Notes: a model not told the origin generated them from the letters alone. Numbered from the stretch's first letter, positions 1 through 7,399 are shown. The stretch is DNA of 25,314 bases from Thermohalobaculum sp050331335 (GCA_050331335.1 JBHJGY010000079.1:1-25314), one strand, 5' to 3'. Numbers and translations: made by a program.

Positions 1-37
1 CGGCGCCCGGGTCTGAGCAGTCTGGACCCGGGCGCCG
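1..37 (+). terminator. GC-rich hairpin upstream of aroA
   Basis: Positions 1-13 and 25-37 form a perfect 13-bp inverted repeat around an 11-nt loop. No T-run follows, so an intrinsic terminator of the gene upstream of the window is likely but unproven. It could also be an attenuator-like element for aroA, which starts 44 bases later. Confidence 0.5.
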
Positions 38-80
38 CCGTCCCGTTATAGGAGAGGCCCAAGCCGCGCTGGAGGGCCGC

Positions 81-1454
81 ATGACATCCCCGTCGACCGA
101 AACGGAGCGGCCGGAGACCGGCCCACAGCCCCTTGCCGCCCACAACTCGCCCGGGCTCACCGGCAAGGTCGAGATCCCTGGCGACAAATCCGTCTCCCAC
201 CGTTCGCTGATCTTCGGGACGCTCGCCATCGGCGAGACCAAGATCACGGGTCTGCTCGAGGGGGAAGACGTGCTCGACACCGCCCGCGCCATGCGCGCCT
301 TCGGGGCAGAGGTGACGCGCGACGGCCCCGGTGCCTGGCGGGTGAAGGGGGTCGGCGTCGGCACGTTAGCGGAACCCGCCGATGTGATCGATTGCGGCAA
401 TTCTGGGACCGGCGTGCGTCTTATCATGGGGATGATGGCAACCTCGCCGATCACCGCGACATTTACCGGGGATGCCTCTTTGAGACGCCGTCCGATGGGA
501 CGCATCCTCGACCCGCTGGCCCTCTTCGGGGCCCGCGCCGTGGGGCGTGCCGGCGGCCTGCTGCCGCTGACCCTTGTCGGTGCGTCGAGCCCCGTGCCGG
601 TGCGCTACAGCCCGCCGATGGCCTCCGCTCAGGTTAAGTCGGCTGTTCTGCTTGCCGGGCTGAACGCGCCCGGCGAGACGGTGGTCATCGAGCGCGAACC
701 CACCCGCGATCACACCGAGCGCATGTTGCGGGCCGCAGGGGCCCAGCTGGAGACAGCCGCCACGCCGGAGGGCACCGAGATCCGCCTGCTCGGCCAGCCG
801 GAACTCGCCCCGCTCGAGGTCGCGGTCCCGCGCGATCCGTCCTCAGCCGCCTTCCCGGTCGCGGCCGGGCTGGTCTCGGACGGCGCCGAGATCGTGGTTC
901 CCGGTATTTGCCTTAACCCCACCCGGGCGGGGTTCTACGAGACGCTGACCGAGATGGGGGCTGCGCTGTCGAGAGAAGCGCCCCGCGAGGAGGGCGGCGA
1001 GCCGGTCGCGGATCTGCGCGTGCGCTTCTCGACGCTCAAGGGGATCGACGTGCCGCCGGAGCGTGCACCCTCGATGATCGACGAATACCCGGTGCTCGCC
1101 TGCCTTGCGGCCTTGGCCGAGGGCGACACGATCATGCGCGGGATCGGCGAGTTGCGGGTCAAGGAGAGCGACCGGATTGCGGCGAGGGTGGCGGGGCTGC
1201 GCGCCAACGGGGTCGCGGTTACCGAAGAGGAGGACGGGATGGTGGTCCACGGCCGCGGCCCAGACGGTGTTCCGGGCGGCGGGCTGGTCCAGACCCATCT
1301 CGACCACCGCATCGCGATGGCCTTTCTCGTTCTCGGTCTCGGCGCGCGGGCGCCTGTTACCATCGACGATGCCCGGCCGATCGCGACGTCCTTCCCGGGC
1401 TTCCGCCCGATGATGGAGAGCCTTGGCGCCCGGTTCGTCGCCCAGACGCCCTGA
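81..1454 (+). CDS. aroA: 3-phosphoshikimate 1-carboxyvinyltransferase (EPSP synthase), class II
   Basis: This enzyme transfers the enolpyruvyl group of PEP to shikimate-3-phosphate, the sixth step of the cytoplasmic shikimate pathway. The 457-residue length fits the family. Visible signatures are IPGDKSVSHRSL (residues 32-43, with the substrate-binding Lys36), PMASAQVKSAVLLAGLN in the middle, RAPSMIDEYP and LRVKESDRI, and THLDHRIAM near the end. These match the class II, Agrobacterium CP4-like group better than the E. coli group. The glyphosate-determining loop reads GNSGTG (Gly109), whereas CP4 has Ala at that place. A GGAGGG ribosome site at 70-75 supports the ATG at 81. The first ~22 residues are a variable extension. 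The gene ends 3 bp from the convergent gene downstream, so it is not directly followed by cmk as in many relatives. Confidence 0.97.
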   Translation: MTSPSTETERPETGPQPLAAHNSPGLTGKVEIPGDKSVSHRSLIFGTLAIGETKITGLLEGEDVLDTARAMRAFGAEVTRDGPGAWRVKGVGVGTLAEPADVIDCGNSGTGVRLIMGMMATSPITATFTGDASLRRRPMGRILDPLALFGARAVGRAGGLLPLTLVGASSPVPVRYSPPMASAQVKSAVLLAGLNAPGETVVIEREPTRDHTERMLRAAGAQLETAATPEGTEIRLLGQPELAPLEVAVPRDPSSAAFPVAAGLVSDGAEIVVPGICLNPTRAGFYETLTEMGAALSREAPREEGGEPVADLRVRFSTLKGIDVPPERAPSMIDEYPVLACLAALAEGDTIMRGIGELRVKESDRIAARVAGLRANGVAVTEEEDGMVVHGRGPDGVPGGGLVQTHLDHRIAMAFLVLGLGARAPVTIDDARPIATSFPGFRPMMESLGARFVAQTP

Positions 1455-1457
1455 CCC

Positions 1458-1904
1458 TCAGAACGCCGCCGTCCACTGGACCGTATCGACAAACCAGCGT
1501 TCCTCGGAGATCAGGCCGTCGTCGTCGAACCGAAAGGTGATCGCGAGATGCGAGCCTTCGGGCAGCTTCTCTGCCGACCAATCGATTATGTTGACGACCT
1601 CGTCCTCACCGGTTGCATACCGGATCGCATCGATCTTGAAGCCCGGGGGCACGGCCTCTCCGATCGCGTCGAGCGCGGTGCGAAATGCCGCCCGGCCCTC
1701 GATCACGTCGGTCTGCCCGGGCATGACGAAAACCGTGTCTTCCGAGTAGAAGGCGGCAAGGGCGTCGAAGTCTCCGGCGCCGAAGGCTTCCCAAGCGGCG
1801 GCGACAGCGCTCACCTGGGCGGCGCGCTCGAGGGTCGCGTCGGCGGCGGCTGGCAGCGTGAGGGCGGCGGAGAGGCAGGCGGCGGCGAAGCTGGACTTCC
1901 ACAT
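1458..1904 (-). CDS. exported NTF2-like/SnoaL-fold protein (SgcJ/EcaC-type)
   Basis: This is a 148-residue protein. It has an N-terminal signal peptide (MWKSSFAAACLSAALTLPAAADA, cleavage expected after residues 20-23), so it is probably periplasmic. The mature part has the NTF2-like cone-fold pattern: an N-terminal helix with AWEAFGAGDFDALAAFYSEDTVFVMPG, then VIEGRAAFRTAL, then strands ending in FRFDDDGLISEERWFVDT. Such proteins bind small hydrophobic ligands or act as isomerase-like enzymes, and no specific substrate can be read here. AAAGGGAG lies just before the start codon on the minus strand. The gene is convergent with aroA (3-bp gap) and separates aroA from cmk, which suggests an insertion into a formerly tight aroA-cmk pair. 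Confidence 0.85.
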   Translation of the reverse strand: MWKSSFAAACLSAALTLPAAADATLERAAQVSAVAAAWEAFGAGDFDALAAFYSEDTVFVMPGQTDVIEGRAAFRTALDAIGEAVPPGFKIDAIRYATGEDEVVNIIDWSAEKLPEGSHLAITFRFDDDGLISEERWFVDTVQWTAAF

Positions 1905-2316
1905 GTCGGTCTCCCTTTCTGTTTCTCACATGAGGCTGTGACCGAATCGCTGGCGACGCAAGCTTGCATCCAGGCCAGTCGGTCCGCCGAGGCCATTCCG
2001 GTGGCCGTCGGACGGATCGACAATCTGACGGGCGCCATGGCGCAAGCGCGGGCGATGATCTTCACGGTCGTGACCAACGGGCAGCCGGGAGCTTCAAAGG
2101 GGTCGATTGCCCGGGCGGGGACGGAGCGCTGTGGCCTCTCCGCTCGTCCCGGTGCGGCGTGCGCCGATTATGCCGGCGCGCAGCCCGCCCCGAAACACCC
2201 CGAGCTCAATGAGGGAAAGGGCTTCGGGAAAGGGGATTTGCGCGGAGCGGCGGCGATCCCGCTTGCCTCCCTGCATACCATCGCTTAGCGCTCACTCCGG
2301 CCAGAGCGGAGGCGGG
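1905..2316. other. 412-bp intergenic stretch between NTF2-like gene and cmk
   Basis: No intact gene is supported here. It holds the upstream region of the minus-strand NTF2-like gene, two short perfect palindromes (1958-1967 and 2032-2043) and the decayed copy of the cmk start described separately. I saw no strong sigma-70 promoter for cmk, although cmk cannot be read from aroA without crossing the opposing gene. Confidence 0.6.
2055..2141 (+). pseudogene. decayed partial duplicate of the cmk 5' end
   Basis: Reading from the ATG at 2055 gives MIFTVVTNGQPGASKGSIAR and onward. The genuine cmk 262 bp downstream reads MIFTVAIDGPAGAGKGTVAR. By eye, 15 of the first 28 residues are identical with no gap, and the first 14 nucleotides are the same. 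The P-loop has lost its third glycine (GQPGASKGS against GPAGAGKGT). After about residue 29 the similarity ends and no kinase domain follows. The frame stays open to 2288 and would give a 77-residue product if translated, but nothing in its second half looks like a known domain. A partial tandem duplication that has since decayed is the best explanation. Confidence 0.7.
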
Positions 2317-2946
2317 ATGATCTTCACGGTGGCGATCGACGGGCCGGCCGGGGCGGGCAAGGGGACGGTTGCGCGCGCCCTCGCCACACGCTTCGGCTTT
2401 GCGCATCTCGACACGGGCAGCCTCTATCGGGCGGTCGGTCGGATCGCCCTCGACCAAGGGCGGGGCACGCTCGACGAAGGCTTGGCGGAGATCGTCGCTC
2501 GGGAGCTCACCCCCGCGGCCCTCGACCGCGCCGACCTTCGCACGGCAATCGCGGCCCGCGCAGCCTCCCGGGTTGCAGCGATGCCGGGGGTGCGCAAGGC
2601 GCTGCTCCAGTTTCAGAAGGAGTTCGCGCGACGGGCGGGCGGCGCGGTGCTCGACGGGCGCGACATCGGCACAGTCATCTGTCCGGAGGCGGAGGTGAAG
2701 CTATTCGTCACCGCCTCCGCGCAGGAACGCGCCCGGCGGCGGCACCAGGAGCTTGTCGCGGCAGGCTCGGAAACCAGCTACGCCACCGTGCTGCGCGACA
2801 TCGAGGATCGCGACGCCCGTGACGCTGCCCGGCGTGACGCGCCCCTTTTGCAAGCCGAGGATGCCCATTTGCTCGACACGACGGCCATGAGCGTCGAGGA
2901 AGCCGTGGCAGAGGCGGTCGGGATCGTCGCCGAGCGGCTTGCCTAG
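2317..2946 (+). CDS. cmk: cytidylate kinase
   Basis: Cytidylate kinase phosphorylates CMP and dCMP with ATP in the cytoplasm, feeding nucleotide pools. The 209-residue protein has the P-loop GPAGAGKGT at residues 9-17, the CMP-binding LDTGSLYRAVG (from residue 31), LDGRDIGTVICPEAEVKLFVTA in the middle, and the lid-type arginine-rich ERARRRHQE followed by RDIEDRDARDAARRDAPL. Length and motif order are normal for bacterial Cmk. The start at ATG 2317 is chosen because GGAGG at 2308-2312 lies in front and the protein begins MIFTVAIDGPAG like other family members. A more upstream in-frame ATG (2107) would add 70 non-conserved residues. rpsA follows after a 424-bp gap. Confidence 0.96.
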   Translation: MIFTVAIDGPAGAGKGTVARALATRFGFAHLDTGSLYRAVGRIALDQGRGTLDEGLAEIVARELTPAALDRADLRTAIAARAASRVAAMPGVRKALLQFQKEFARRAGGAVLDGRDIGTVICPEAEVKLFVTASAQERARRRHQELVAAGSETSYATVLRDIEDRDARDAARRDAPLLQAEDAHLLDTTAMSVEEAVAEAVGIVAERLA

Positions 2947-2954
2947 CCCGCCGG

Positions 2955-3108
2955 GTGAGCCGAACTCCCAGAGGCCTGGATCGGTTTCTGCCAAGCTGTC
3001 GAAAAAGGCGACCCGCTCCTGAGTCTCGATGCTCTCGGCAAATTCCGGGCTGTCGATGAATTTCGCAGCAAGCTCGCTGTCGGTGAGACCATCGCCCGCC
3101 TCTTCTGC
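2955..3108 (-). pseudogene. DUF4214-like gene fragment antisense to the operon
   Basis: The minus strand encodes a stretch including DGLTDSELAAKFIDSPEFAE, then TQERVAFFDSLAETDPGLWEF. The FIDSPEF core is typical of DUF4214 repeats. The 20 bases at 3041-3060 are, in reverse complement, identical to 6003-6022 inside the intact DUF4214 gene downstream of rpsA. No start codon with a ribosome site is visible in frame, and the frame runs on without a stop into the antisense strand of cmk, so an intact gene is not supported. The rest of the fragment does not show the usual LYxNVLGR part, so homology rests mainly on the short core. Confidence 0.4.
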
Positions 3109-3194
3109 CGCTTCGGGTCGCCGACCATTGCGAGACCCCTCCCACCAGATCTTAATTTGTGCACTTAAGGGATTTCCGGTAGAGCGCTCCAGCC

Positions 3195-3223
3195 TTGATC
3201 CATCGAGCGAATTTGCGTATAAG
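3195..3223 (+). promoter_or_regulatory. sigma-70-type promoter for rpsA
   Basis: TTGATC (3195-3200) and TATAAG (3218-3223) are separated by exactly 17 bp. They match the consensus at 4 of 6 and 5 of 6 positions. Transcription would begin near 3230, giving a leader of about 140 nt before rpsA. This is the best housekeeping promoter seen in the window. Confidence 0.65.
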
Positions 3224-3229
3224 CCGCGC

Positions 3230-3370
3230 CGTCGAACGAGCGGTCGACAGATCGAGCAGGCGCAGGCGGGGTGACCCGGTCGGCGCAGATAAACCGCCCC
3301 AAGACCGAGACATGCAAGACCGCCGGATCCAACCGGTCGGCCTGACACATTATTAGGAGACTGCACGCAG
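3230..3370 (+). promoter_or_regulatory. long rpsA mRNA leader
   Basis: The predicted 140-nt leader holds a small inverted repeat (3231-3235 with 3243-3247) and two copies of CCGGTCGG, one near 3275 and one near 3335. An AGGAGA ribosome site lies at about 3355-3360. E. coli S1 represses its own translation through its structured leader. Whether this leader does the same cannot be read from the sequence. Confidence 0.35.
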
Positions 3371-5056
3371 ATGGCGCCATCCGCGACGATGGAAGACTTC
3401 GAGGCGATGCTCAACGAGAGCCTCGAGAAAGAGACCCCGGACGAGGGCTCTGTGGTTAAAGGCACCGTGATCGCGATCGAGAACGGTCAGGCGATCATCG
3501 ATGTCGGCTTCAAGGCCGAGGGCCGGGTCGATCTCAAGGAATTCGCGAGCCCCGGAAAGCCGGCCGAGCTCGCCCCCGGCGACACCGTGGAGGTTTTCCT
3601 CGAGCGGGTCGAGAACGCGCGCGGCGAGGCGGCGATCTCCCGCGAGAAGGCCCGGCGCGAGGAAGCCTGGGACCGTCTCGAGGCCGCCAACGACAAAGGC
3701 GAGCGCGTCGAGGGCGCAATCTTCGGGCGCGTGAAGGGTGGCTTTACCGTCGATCTCGGGGGCGCCGTGGCGTTTCTTCCCGGCAGCCAGATCGATGTCC
3801 GCCCGGTGCGCGATGTGGGCCCGCTGATGGGTGTCCCGCAGCCCTTCCAGATCCTCAAGATGGACCGCCGCCGGGGCAACATCGTCGTCTCCCGCCGTGC
3901 CGTGCTCGAAGAGAGCCGCGCCGAGCAGCGCGCCGAGATCGTCGGCAAGCTCAAAGAAGGCGATGTGGTCGATGGCGTGGTTAAGAACGTGACCGATTAC
4001 GGTGCCTTCGTTGATCTCGGCGGGGTCGACGGTCTGCTGCACGTGACCGACATGGCCTGGCGCCGCGTCAACCACCCGTCGGAGATTGTCTCCATTGGCG
4101 AGAGCCTGAAGGTCCAGGTGATCAAGGTCAACAAGGACACCCAGCGCATCTCGCTCGGCATGAAGCAGCTGATGGCGGATCCTTGGGACTCGGTCGAGAC
4201 GAAATACCCGATCGGCTCGAAATGGACCGGGCGCGTCACGAATATCACCGACTATGGCGCCTTCGTCGAGCTTGAAGCCGGCGTTGAGGGACTGGTCCAC
4301 GTTTCCGAGATGTCCTGGACCAAGAAGAACGCGCATCCGGGCAAGATTGTCTCCACGTCGCAAGAGGTGGAGGTCATGGTGCTCGATGTCGATCCCTCGA
4401 AGCGCCGCGTCTCGCTGGGCCTCAAGCAGTGCATGCAAAACCCCTGGGAGGCGTTCGTCGATAACCACCCGATCGGCGCCGAGGTCGAAGGCGAGGTCAA
4501 GAACACCACCGAATTCGGTCTCTTCATCGGTCTCGATGGGGATATCGACGGCATGGTCCACCTCTCCGATCTCGACTGGAACCGCGCCGGCGAAGAGGCG
4601 ATGCAGGATTACAACAAGGGCGATATGGTCCGCGCGGTCGTCCTTGATGTCGATGTCGAAAAGGAGCGGATCTCGCTGGGCGTCAAACAGCTCGGCGGCG
4701 ATCCGTTTGCCGAAGCGACCAAGGGGGTCAAGCGTGGCTCCGTGGTAACCGTCGAGGTGACGCAGATAGAGGATGGCGGTATCGAAGTCGAGTATGACGG
4801 GATGAAGGCTTTCATCCGTCGCTCCGATCTCGCCCGCGACCGCCAGGACCAGCGGCCGGACCGTTTCTCGGTGGGCGACCGCATCGACGCCAAAATCACC
4901 AATATCGACAAACAGGCCCGCCGCATCGGCCTGTCGATCAAGGCCCGTGAGATGGACGAGGAGAAGGAAGCCGTCGAACAATACGGCTCCTCCGACAGCG
5001 GGGCTTCGCTCGGCGATATCCTCGGCCAAGCACTCAAGGACCGCGGCGATAGTTGA
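3371..5056 (+). CDS. rpsA: 30S ribosomal protein S1
   Basis: S1 binds mRNA on the small ribosomal subunit and helps translation initiation. The 561-residue protein contains six S1 (OB-fold) repeats. They are recognised by recurring phrases such as GSVVKGTVIAIENGQAIIDVG, EGDVVDGVVKNVTDYGAFVDLGGVDGLLHVTDMAW, GRVTNITDYGAFVELEAGVEGLVHVSEMSW and GEVKNTTEFGLFIGLDGDIDGMVHLSDLDW, followed by two more divergent repeats. The length is typical of proteobacterial S1. The start at 3371 has AGGAGA upstream and gives MAPSATMEDFEAML, like rhodobacterial S1. The Met at residue 7 is an alternative. It has its own promoter (3195-3223) and a terminator hairpin just after the stop. Confidence 0.98.
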   Translation: MAPSATMEDFEAMLNESLEKETPDEGSVVKGTVIAIENGQAIIDVGFKAEGRVDLKEFASPGKPAELAPGDTVEVFLERVENARGEAAISREKARREEAWDRLEAANDKGERVEGAIFGRVKGGFTVDLGGAVAFLPGSQIDVRPVRDVGPLMGVPQPFQILKMDRRRGNIVVSRRAVLEESRAEQRAEIVGKLKEGDVVDGVVKNVTDYGAFVDLGGVDGLLHVTDMAWRRVNHPSEIVSIGESLKVQVIKVNKDTQRISLGMKQLMADPWDSVETKYPIGSKWTGRVTNITDYGAFVELEAGVEGLVHVSEMSWTKKNAHPGKIVSTSQEVEVMVLDVDPSKRRVSLGLKQCMQNPWEAFVDNHPIGAEVEGEVKNTTEFGLFIGLDGDIDGMVHLSDLDWNRAGEEAMQDYNKGDMVRAVVLDVDVEKERISLGVKQLGGDPFAEATKGVKRGSVVTVEVTQIEDGGIEVEYDGMKAFIRRSDLARDRQDQRPDRFSVGDRIDAKITNIDKQARRIGLSIKAREMDEEKEAVEQYGSSDSGASLGDILGQALKDRGDS

Positions 5057-5064
5057 TCAAAAGG

Positions 5065-5085
5065 ACCGGGGTCGAGGGCCCCGGT
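5065..5085 (+). terminator. rpsA terminator hairpin
   Basis: ACCGGGG at 5065-5071 pairs perfectly with CCCCGGT at 5079-5085 around a 7-nt loop, 9 bp after the rpsA stop. The tail is TTCCCCTC rather than a clean T-run, which is common for high-GC alphaproteobacteria. Confidence 0.7.
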
Positions 5086-5164
5086 TCCCCTCACAGGTCC
5101 AGCCCGCGAAGATCGCGGATAGAAATTTCATATTGCGGGAAATAGCCTTCTTCCTCGACTAAAC

Positions 5165-5182
5165 TCCGATTTGAGAATCGGA
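5165..5182 (+). repeat. perfect hairpin upstream of the DUF4214 gene
   Basis: TCCGATT (5165-5171) and AATCGGA (5176-5182) are perfect inverted repeats around TGAG. They sit 7 bp before the GAGGGAG ribosome site of the gene starting at 5199. The repeat could be an operator or an mRNA structure affecting translation. Confidence 0.5.
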
Positions 5183-5198
5183 TGTCGGCGAGGGAGCT

Positions 5199-6260
5199 AT
5201 GGCACGTTATTTCGTTGGGGCGCTGGCGACGGCAGATGTCGTGCTCGAGGTGCTGCAGAAGATCGATCCGGCGGAGACCCCAGTATTCGAGCCAAGGATC
5301 GCGCCTGGGATCTTTGGCGTCGCCTATGTGTTCTCTAGCGGCGTCTCCGTCGCCGGCAACCTGACCACCAATCTTCCGCCGACTGCGAGCTTTTTGAACC
5401 CGCTGGAACTCGCCGACCCTGACCCGTCCATCGGCCGCGTTTTGATTGTCCCTGATTTCGGCCCGTTCGAGCTGATCCTCGATCTTCAGAACTTCGACGG
5501 CGAGCTGGAGTTCCAAGGCACGATCGACGGCTTCGATGTGGAGTTGCTCCCCCAACCGGAGGTGCTCGACATCGACGCCTTCATCGACGAAATCGATACG
5601 CTCCAAGCCGTCTTCCTCGGCCAGCCGATCCAAGAAAGCCTCGACGGGATCACGATCGATTTCGGCCAGGAGCCGGAGCCGGAGGCCTTCCTGCGCGAGG
5701 CCTATGACACCGCAACCTGGGACGTCCCACGCGCCCAGATCACCGAGACGGTGAACGCGGACGGCTCCATCACGGTCACCTCAGATTACAACGACGACGG
5801 GGTCACCGATACTGCCGTCTTTACCGATCTCGAGCGGTTCGAGCTCCAAGGCGGCGCCTATGTCTACGACCTATCGGACCAGGCGGACGAGATCTGGCGC
5901 CTCTACCGCGCCGTCCTGAACCGCACGCCCGACGAACTCGGCCTGCGCTTCTGGGACGATGTGGTTTCCGGTGGCGCGCCGCTCAGCGTGATCACCGACG
6001 CCTTCATCGACAGCCCGGAATTCCTGGCAGCTTTCGGCGGCATGGCGCCCTCGGCGGAGGCCTATATCGACGCGCTTTACAACAACGTGCTCGGCCGCGA
6101 CGCCGATCCCGAGGGGCGCTCCTGGTGGATCGACCGCTTCGACGAAGGAGTCGATCGCCGCGTTCTGGTCGAAGCCTTCGCCGACAGCCCAGAATTCCGC
6201 GAACTTACGGCCGAGGACTACGACGACGGGGTCTGGGTCGACAACAGCAACTTCCTCTGA
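5199..6260 (+). CDS. DUF4214-domain protein, probable type I secretion substrate
   Basis: This 353-residue acidic protein has no cysteine and no N-terminal signal peptide. Residues 1-170 are not recognised. Residues 180-225 contain DYNDDGVTD, a calcium-loop-like motif. Residues 228-280 and 285-335 are two DUF4214 repeats (LYRAVLNRTPDELGLRFWDDVVSGG..FIDSPEF, then LYNNVLGRDADPEGRSWWIDRFDEG..FADSPEF). The tail DDGVWVDNSNFL is acidic and then hydrophobic, as in many C-terminal signals of type I exported proteins. DUF4214 is often found in surface or secreted RTX-type proteins. Secretion is inferred and no exporter gene lies in the window. GAGGGAG at 5190-5196 supports the start. It sits between rpsA and sppA, a place not expected in the conserved gene order. 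Confidence 0.85.
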   Translation: MARYFVGALATADVVLEVLQKIDPAETPVFEPRIAPGIFGVAYVFSSGVSVAGNLTTNLPPTASFLNPLELADPDPSIGRVLIVPDFGPFELILDLQNFDGELEFQGTIDGFDVELLPQPEVLDIDAFIDEIDTLQAVFLGQPIQESLDGITIDFGQEPEPEAFLREAYDTATWDVPRAQITETVNADGSITVTSDYNDDGVTDTAVFTDLERFELQGGAYVYDLSDQADEIWRLYRAVLNRTPDELGLRFWDDVVSGGAPLSVITDAFIDSPEFLAAFGGMAPSAEAYIDALYNNVLGRDADPEGRSWWIDRFDEGVDRRVLVEAFADSPEFRELTAEDYDDGVWVDNSNFL

Positions 6261-6375
6261 GCCAAGATCGCCCGGAGGCGGCGACCCCGCAGCCCCACTG
6301 GTGGATGTAGGTCCCCTTGCCAGAAGCGTGAGGGCGCCCTACCCCCTTTGGTGCAGCTTGCCCGGGAGGACCGCC

Positions 6376-7290
6376 ATGACCGCAACGGCCGACAGCATTA
6401 TCGAGCGTCGCCGGCTCCGCAAACGCCTCGCCTTCTGGCGTATCTTGGCGATCCTTGCGATCGTGGTGGCAATCCTCGCCGTGGTGCCCTGGTCGCGCGC
6501 GCGCGATGTCGAGCCCTATGTCGCGCGGTTCGAGATCGTCGGCGTGATCACCGACAACCAGGAGCGGCTGGCGGCGCTGCAACGGATTGCCAAGGACAAA
6601 AGCATCACGGCGCTTATCGTCCGCATCGAAAGCCCCGGCGGCACGGTCGTCGGATCCGAAGCCCTCTACGAGGCGCTGCGCGAGGTGGCAAAGGTCAAGC
6701 CGGTGGTTGCGCTGATGGGCGAGGCGGCGGCCTCCGGAGGCTACATCGTCGCGATCGGCGCGGATCAGATCTTCAGCCGCCGCAACACGCTCACGGGATC
6801 CATTGGCGTCTTTGCCTCCGTGGCCGACGTCACGCCGCTGCTCGAGCGGATCGGCATCAGCTTCACCACCATCAAGTCGGACCCACTTAAAGCCGCGCCG
6901 AACCCGCTCGAGCCACATGACCCCCTGGCGATCGCAGCCAGAGCCGCGGTTATCGAGGACACCTATACGTGGTTCCGCGACCTCGTCGGCGAACGGCGAG
7001 GGCTCGAGGGGGAGGCCTTGGAAACGGTGGCCGATGGGCGCGTATTCTCCGGGTCGCAAGCGCTCGAGCTCGGTCTGATAGATGCGCTCGGAGCCGAAGC
7101 AGAGGCCCGCAATTGGCTGGCGAAAACCCATAATATTCCAGTGACCGTGCCTGTGCGTCCCTATCGCTGGGAGCCCGTCGAGCTGCCTTTCCCCTTGAAT
7201 GAACTTGCTCAAGGCATCGGTCTTTGGACCCAACCGGGCGCCGCCGTGCTCGCGCCGGGGCCCCGGCTGATGGCTCTCTACCCCGGTTGA
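6376..7290 (+). CDS. sppA: signal peptide peptidase SppA, S49 family serine protease
   Basis: SppA is an inner-membrane protease that degrades cleaved signal peptides. This is the short single-domain form of 304 residues. One membrane segment lies at about residues 20-38 (FWRILAILAIVVAILAVVPW). The catalytic serine is Ser120 in GEAAASGGY and the general-base lysine is Lys172 in KSDPLKAAPNP. Their 52-residue spacing matches that known for Bacillus SppA. ESPGGT (85-90) is the usual oxyanion-region motif. The ATG at 6376 is chosen because GGGAGGA lies just before it and the basic n-region plus membrane helix follow directly. An upstream in-frame ATG at 6301 would add 25 unrelated residues. ihfB follows after 109 bp. 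Confidence 0.95.
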   Translation: MTATADSIIERRRLRKRLAFWRILAILAIVVAILAVVPWSRARDVEPYVARFEIVGVITDNQERLAALQRIAKDKSITALIVRIESPGGTVVGSEALYEALREVAKVKPVVALMGEAAASGGYIVAIGADQIFSRRNTLTGSIGVFASVADVTPLLERIGISFTTIKSDPLKAAPNPLEPHDPLAIAARAAVIEDTYTWFRDLVGERRGLEGEALETVADGRVFSGSQALELGLIDALGAEAEARNWLAKTHNIPVTVPVRPYRWEPVELPFPLNELAQGIGLWTQPGAAVLAPGPRLMALYPG

Positions 7291-7343
7291 CGCTTGGGCG
7301 TTGACCTGTGTGCCGGCGCTGTGCGACGCTCCCGCGAAGTCGA

Positions 7344-7366
7344 AAATCCTGCACTGACAGGGATTT
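7344..7366 (+). repeat. imperfect hairpin in the ihfB leader
   Basis: AAATCCTG (7344-7351) can pair with CAGGGATTT (7358-7366) with one bulged G. It lies 34 bp upstream of ihfB. TTGACC at 7301-7306 could be a -35 element for ihfB, but no good -10 box follows at normal spacing. The function is uncertain. Confidence 0.25.
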
Positions 7367-7399
7367 GACTCGGGGAGGACTCGTGGACAGGGGATCAGG

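Noticed and set aside
1548..2288. 246-codon plus-strand frame spanning the NTF2-like gene and the cmk remnant
   Set aside because: The first half is antisense to a gene with signal peptide and ribosome site. Only the cmk-like part (2055-2141) is meaningful.
3353..5029. 558-codon open frame antisense to rpsA
   Set aside because: It mirrors the codon pattern of rpsA in GC-rich DNA, has no ribosome site and no recognisable domain. rpsA on the plus strand is certain.
7301..7329. TTGACC as a -35 box for ihfB
   Set aside because: No acceptable -10 hexamer is found at 16-18 bp spacing, so I did not call a promoter.
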